DNA from: a bacterium
GTDB taxonomy: Bacteria > CBDUZB01 > JAGLHV01
Direction of reading: 5' to 3'
Length of the DNA: 9,414 nucleotides
Assembly: GCA_023143305.1 (NCBI GenBank)
Contig: JAGLHV010000033.1
Location: 1 to 9,414 of the forward strand
Below, one piece after another: positions 6,738 through 9,414 of this stretch (within the stretch, counting starts at the first letter, position 1; each line of letters begins with the position of its first letter). The notes under the pieces are model-generated. The model was given only the letters and a program-made list of their open reading frames with translations, made no database searches and was not told the origin of the DNA. The position numbers and the translations under genes were made by a program.

Positions 6738-7418
6738 ATGCAAAAAGAAATGTTTTTGAATGCAGAGAAAAGACCGGAAATGACTAAAGGAGAAATAAAC
6801 AAATTGCGTTCGCAGGGTAAATTGCCGGCGGTGTTATATGGCAGCGGACAAAAAACTGTTTCCCTGATAGTAGATGAGAAGGAATTTAGAAAAATTATGC
6901 ATACGGATTTAGGGGAAAATATTGTTATTAATTTAAAAGTAGAAGGGGAGAAAAAAAATAATCATTCGGTTATTGTAAAGGAATGGCAAATAGATTCGAT
7001 AAAAAGGGATTTATTACATGTTGATTTTTGTCAAATTTCTTTAAAGAAAGAAATTATAGTAAATGTTATGATAGAGACAAAAGGGGAAGCTCCGGGAGTG
7101 AAGGAAAAAGGCGGAGTTTTAGAACATATCTTAAGAGAGTTAGAAGTCAAGTGTTTGCCTGCTAAAATCCCTCACTCTATCATAGTAGATATATCTAATC
7201 TTCAAATAGGCGAAAATATTTTAGTAAAAGATATTGTTGTTCCTGAAGGGTTAAAAATATTAAACGACCTGGGACAAATTGCTGTTAATATAGTAGCTCC
7301 TACTATCCTCGAAGAAAAACCTGCTGAAGTTTTATCTTCTGAAGCTGCAGAGCCGGAAGTAATCAGTAAAGGAAAGAAAGAGGAAGAGGGGATAGAAAAG
7401 GAAGAAAAAAAGGGGTAA
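6738..7418 (+). CDS. rplY: Large ribosomal subunit protein bL25, long CTC/TL5 form
   Basis: This is the 5S rRNA-binding protein of the large subunit, in the two-domain form called Ctc in Bacillus (general stress protein) and TL5 in Thermus. Residues about 1-95 are the beta-barrel RNA-binding L25 domain; GKLPAVLYGSGQKTVSL (28-44) and IVKEWQIDSIKRDLLHVDF near 80-98 are typical. Residues about 99-190 form the second TL5-type domain (EAPGVKEKGGVLE; ELEVKCLP near 135; VDISNLQIGENI). The last 35 or so residues are a low-complexity Glu/Lys/Ala tail, which is common but variable in this form. Total length (226) fits the long form. It follows prs by 47 bases with its own strong ribosome site and is followed by pth, matching the Bacillus order. 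Whether it is stress-induced cannot be read here. Confidence 0.95.
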   Translation: MQKEMFLNAEKRPEMTKGEINKLRSQGKLPAVLYGSGQKTVSLIVDEKEFRKIMHTDLGENIVINLKVEGEKKNNHSVIVKEWQIDSIKRDLLHVDFCQISLKKEIIVNVMIETKGEAPGVKEKGGVLEHILRELEVKCLPAKIPHSIIVDISNLQIGENILVKDIVVPEGLKILNDLGQIAVNIVAPTILEEKPAEVLSSEAAEPEVISKGKKEEEGIEKEEKKG

Positions 7419-7425
7419 TTTATAG

Positions 7426-8004
7426 GTGAAATTAGTTGTAGGCTTAGGAAATCCAGGACGAAAATATCAAAAAACGAGACATAATCTTGGGTTTTTGGTT
7501 ATAGATGCTTTAGCTAAAGAGTTTAAAGTAAAATTGAATAAAATTAAATATGATTCGTTGTTTGGAGAAGGATGGATGGATGAGGCGGTTATTTTAGCTG
7601 AGCCAATGACTTTTATGAATTTAAGTGGTAAATCAGTAAGTAAGTTGATAAAAAAATATAAAGTTGATTTGAAAGATACGATAGTTATTTATGATGATTT
7701 AAATTTGGATTTAGGTGTTTTAAAAATAAAGAAAAGTGGTTCGAGTGGTGGACATAACGGAATAAAATCAATCATTGAACATTTGCAGGTTAATTGTTTT
7801 CCTCGAATGCGGCTGGGAATAGGAAGACCCAATGAAATGATGGATTTATCAGGTTATGTCCTTTCTAATTTTAAAAAAGAAGAAAATGAAAAAGTGAGTA
7901 AAATGGTATTGGAAAGCGTGAATGCTCTTAAAATGATCTTTAAAGATGGAATAGATAAAGCTATGACTACTTATAATAAGAAATTAATTAAAGATAAAAC
8001 TTAA
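7426..8004 (+). CDS. pth: Peptidyl-tRNA hydrolase
   Basis: Pth cleaves peptidyl-tRNAs that drop off ribosomes, freeing tRNA; it is an essential cytoplasmic enzyme in most bacteria. At 192 residues it has the usual length of the bacterial Pth family. Conserved residues are Asn9 in GLGNPG, catalytic His19 in TRHN, Asn65 in MTFMNLSG, Asp90 in IVIYDDLNLDLG, and Asn111 in SGGHNGIKSI followed by FPRMRLGIGRP. These match E. coli His20, Asn10, Asn68, Asp93 and Asn114 with a steady small offset. The start is GTG at 7426, only 7 bases after the rplY stop; the likely ribosome site AAGGGG (7410-7415) lies inside the last codons of rplY, so translation is probably coupled. The conserved domain begins at residue 2, leaving no room for an earlier start. 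Confidence 0.96.
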   Translation: MKLVVGLGNPGRKYQKTRHNLGFLVIDALAKEFKVKLNKIKYDSLFGEGWMDEAVILAEPMTFMNLSGKSVSKLIKKYKVDLKDTIVIYDDLNLDLGVLKIKKSGSSGGHNGIKSIIEHLQVNCFPRMRLGIGRPNEMMDLSGYVLSNFKKEENEKVSKMVLESVNALKMIFKDGIDKAMTTYNKKLIKDKT

Positions 8005-8015
8005 GAAATTATAAA

Positions 8016-9414
8016 ATGGAAAAAAAGTGGTTAATAATATTACTGATTATAATCTGTGTAGGAAGTTTTTTAAGAATTTATAAATTAAGTAATCAAAGTT
8101 TTTGGATTGATGAAGCAGCAGCAATTCAGAAATCAAGTAAACTTCCTTCTTTAGATAATTTTAAATCTTGGGTGATACCCTGGATGTCTCCCCCCTTTTA
8201 TAATTTACTACTTCATTTTTGGATAATCTTGTTTGGAGAAAGTGAATTTGCTGTAAGGTCACTATCAGTTATTTTTGGAATATTAACAATTCTAGTTGTT
8301 TACTTTGTGGGCGCAGATTTGTTTAATAAAAGAACAGCTTTATTTAGTAGTTTGATACTTGCTATTTCTCCGTTTCATATTGCTTTTTCCCAGGATGTAA
8401 AGATGTATGCTCTACTGTCTTTTTTGGGTATACTTTCTGTTTATTTTTTCTACAAAACACTTTTTAGTAAAAAAAAAAATTACTGGTTGATTTATTTTTT
8501 TGTTACTACATTGATGCTTTATACTCACAACTGGGCTATTTTTTTGTTTATTGCAGAGAATATATTTTTCCTCCTTGTTAGAAAACATACAACTAATACT
8601 AAAAAATATTTGTTGAGCCAATTATTTATTGTTTTATGTTATATTCCCTGGTTACCAATTTTATTTAATCAAATTATAAATTCAAAAATTCATGTTTTTC
8701 TTCCCCTGAGTGATATTTATGCTATTTGGGCAATATTGGCGATTTATTGTGGAAAAGTCATTCGGATCGGAGAAAGTCTTTATGATGTAGGTCCGTTTCC
8801 TTCGGTAATAGGTATTAGTTTATATGGCTTGTTATTTTTTTTGGGATTATCAATAAAGGGACAAGAAAAGGTTAATAAATATTATTTTTGGAAATCAAGA
8901 GAAATTCTATTACTGGTTTGTTCCTTTTTTTTAACTATAAGTATTCCTTTTTTAATTAGTTTTAAACTTCCGATGTTTTGCACGAGGTATACTATTATAG
9001 TTTTCCCGTTATTTTGTCTTTTTATTGGAAAGGGCATAACCGGAATTAGGTCTTTTAAATTACAGGCTTTAATAATTTTAATATTAGTTTTTATTGCATC
9101 TTTTACATTGAGTAAATATTATTATAGCTTTGTAAAGTCTTATGATCGGGAGCTAACTAATTATGTTAGGCAAAACGTAGAAGAAAATGATTTTATAGTA
9201 ATTGCCCCAAATTGGATTGGTGCAACTTTTGAGCAGTATTATAAAAATTATTCCCGGGATAAAGTTGAAATAGAGAAAATAGTAAATCCGTCGCGCTCGA
9301 AAGCAATCCACCTTTTGAGTAAAATAAAAAACACTAAAAAACTTAATAAATCGAATAAACTGATTCTTTTATATTCTTATAAAATTCCCAATATTGAACT
9401 TAAAGAATTTAAGA
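8016..9414 (+). CDS. Family 39 (ArnT/PMT-like) membrane glycosyltransferase, 3' end beyond the window
   Basis: The frame is open for 466 codons from ATG 8016 to the right edge, so the gene is partial. These polytopic enzymes move a sugar from a polyprenyl-phosphate carrier to an acceptor on the outer face of the cytoplasmic membrane. The first membrane helix (about 5-20) leads into the conserved acidic motif WIDEAAA with Asp32-Glu33 in the first outer loop, then SPPFYNLLLHFW at 58-69, EFAVRSLSVIFGILTIL at 77-93, and QDVKMYALL at 126-134. Many further hydrophobic helices follow up to about 367, with the family-like CTRYTIIVFP near 332-341. After residue 375 a soluble, charged domain starts and is cut off. 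The acceptor and sugar cannot be predicted. It starts 11 bases after pth with a poor ribosome site, so it is probably the tail of that operon. It holds an A11 tract. Confidence 0.87.
   Translation, partial: MEKKWLIILLIIICVGSFLRIYKLSNQSFWIDEAAAIQKSSKLPSLDNFKSWVIPWMSPPFYNLLLHFWIILFGESEFAVRSLSVIFGILTILVVYFVGADLFNKRTALFSSLILAISPFHIAFSQDVKMYALLSFLGILSVYFFYKTLFSKKKNYWLIYFFVTTLMLYTHNWAIFLFIAENIFFLLVRKHTTNTKKYLLSQLFIVLCYIPWLPILFNQIINSKIHVFLPLSDIYAIWAILAIYCGKVIRIGESLYDVGPFPSVIGISLYGLLFFLGLSIKGQEKVNKYYFWKSREILLLVCSFFLTISIPFLISFKLPMFCTRYTIIVFPLFCLFIGKGITGIRSFKLQALIILILVFIASFTLSKYYYSFVKSYDRELTNYVRQNVEENDFIVIAPNWIGATFEQYYKNYSRDKVEIEKIVNPSRSKAIHLLSKIKNTKKLNKSNKLILLYSYKIPNIELKEFK
8469..8479 (+). repeat. A11 homopolymer within the glycosyltransferase gene
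   Basis: Eleven A residues cover codons 152-155 (three Lys and the start of Asn) in a cytoplasmic loop between predicted membrane helices. In this register the frame is open on both sides. Tracts of this length are prone to polymerase slippage and also to sequencing error. Confidence 0.7.

Noticed and set aside
8412..8621. Minus-strand 69-codon frame near the right end.
   Set aside because: It is antisense to the family 39 glycosyltransferase, whose frame is open through the whole stretch and carries family motifs.

Overview
The window is AT-rich, plus-strand-dominated bacterial chromosome. It carries seven complete genes and one gene cut by the right edge, all on the + strand. The best taxonomic clue is the run glmU - prs - rplY (ctc) - pth. 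This is the order of the Bacillus/Clostridium chromosome (gcaD-prs-ctc-spoVC), and the sequence also has strong purine-rich Shine-Dalgarno sites and TTG/GTG starts. An AT-rich Bacillota lineage or an uncultured phylum with similar gene order (Atribacterota, for example) would fit. The sequence alone does not decide between them.

Layout. (1) Positions 1-374 hold no supported complete gene. They contain two related GC-rich palindromic elements, the second of which is terminator-like, and a near-consensus sigma70 promoter whose spacer is a T10 tract. (2) Positions 375-2724 hold a secreted HEAT-repeat protein whose stop codon overlaps the Shine-Dalgarno of a YihY/BrkB-family membrane protein with an extra cytoplasmic winged-helix-like tail. 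(3) Positions 2861-4489 hold a family-5 (peptide/nickel type) solute-binding lipoprotein, with no permease or ATPase gene beside it. (4) A second strong promoter at about 4508-4536 opens the housekeeping run: glmU, prs, rplY and pth. (5) After pth, 11 bases downstream, an ArnT/PMT-like family 39 membrane glycosyltransferase begins and runs off the window.

How the genes fit together. GlmU makes UDP-GlcNAc, Prs makes PRPP, L25 binds 5S rRNA and Pth recycles peptidyl-tRNA, so the block joins envelope precursor, nucleotide precursor and translation maintenance, as in Bacillus. The HEAT/YihY pair, the lipoprotein and the family 39 glycosyltransferase are envelope genes flanking that core.

The most notable points are: a GlmU that stops at 342 residues, before the acetyltransferase active site, with no remnant of the missing part downstream; simple-sequence tracts at three places where slippage would matter (promoter spacer T10, (AG)7 just after a lipobox, A11 in a glycosyltransferase); and a tightly coupled secreted HEAT/YihY pair of unknown function. 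I found no CRISPR array, tRNA, rRNA, transposase or clear defence system.
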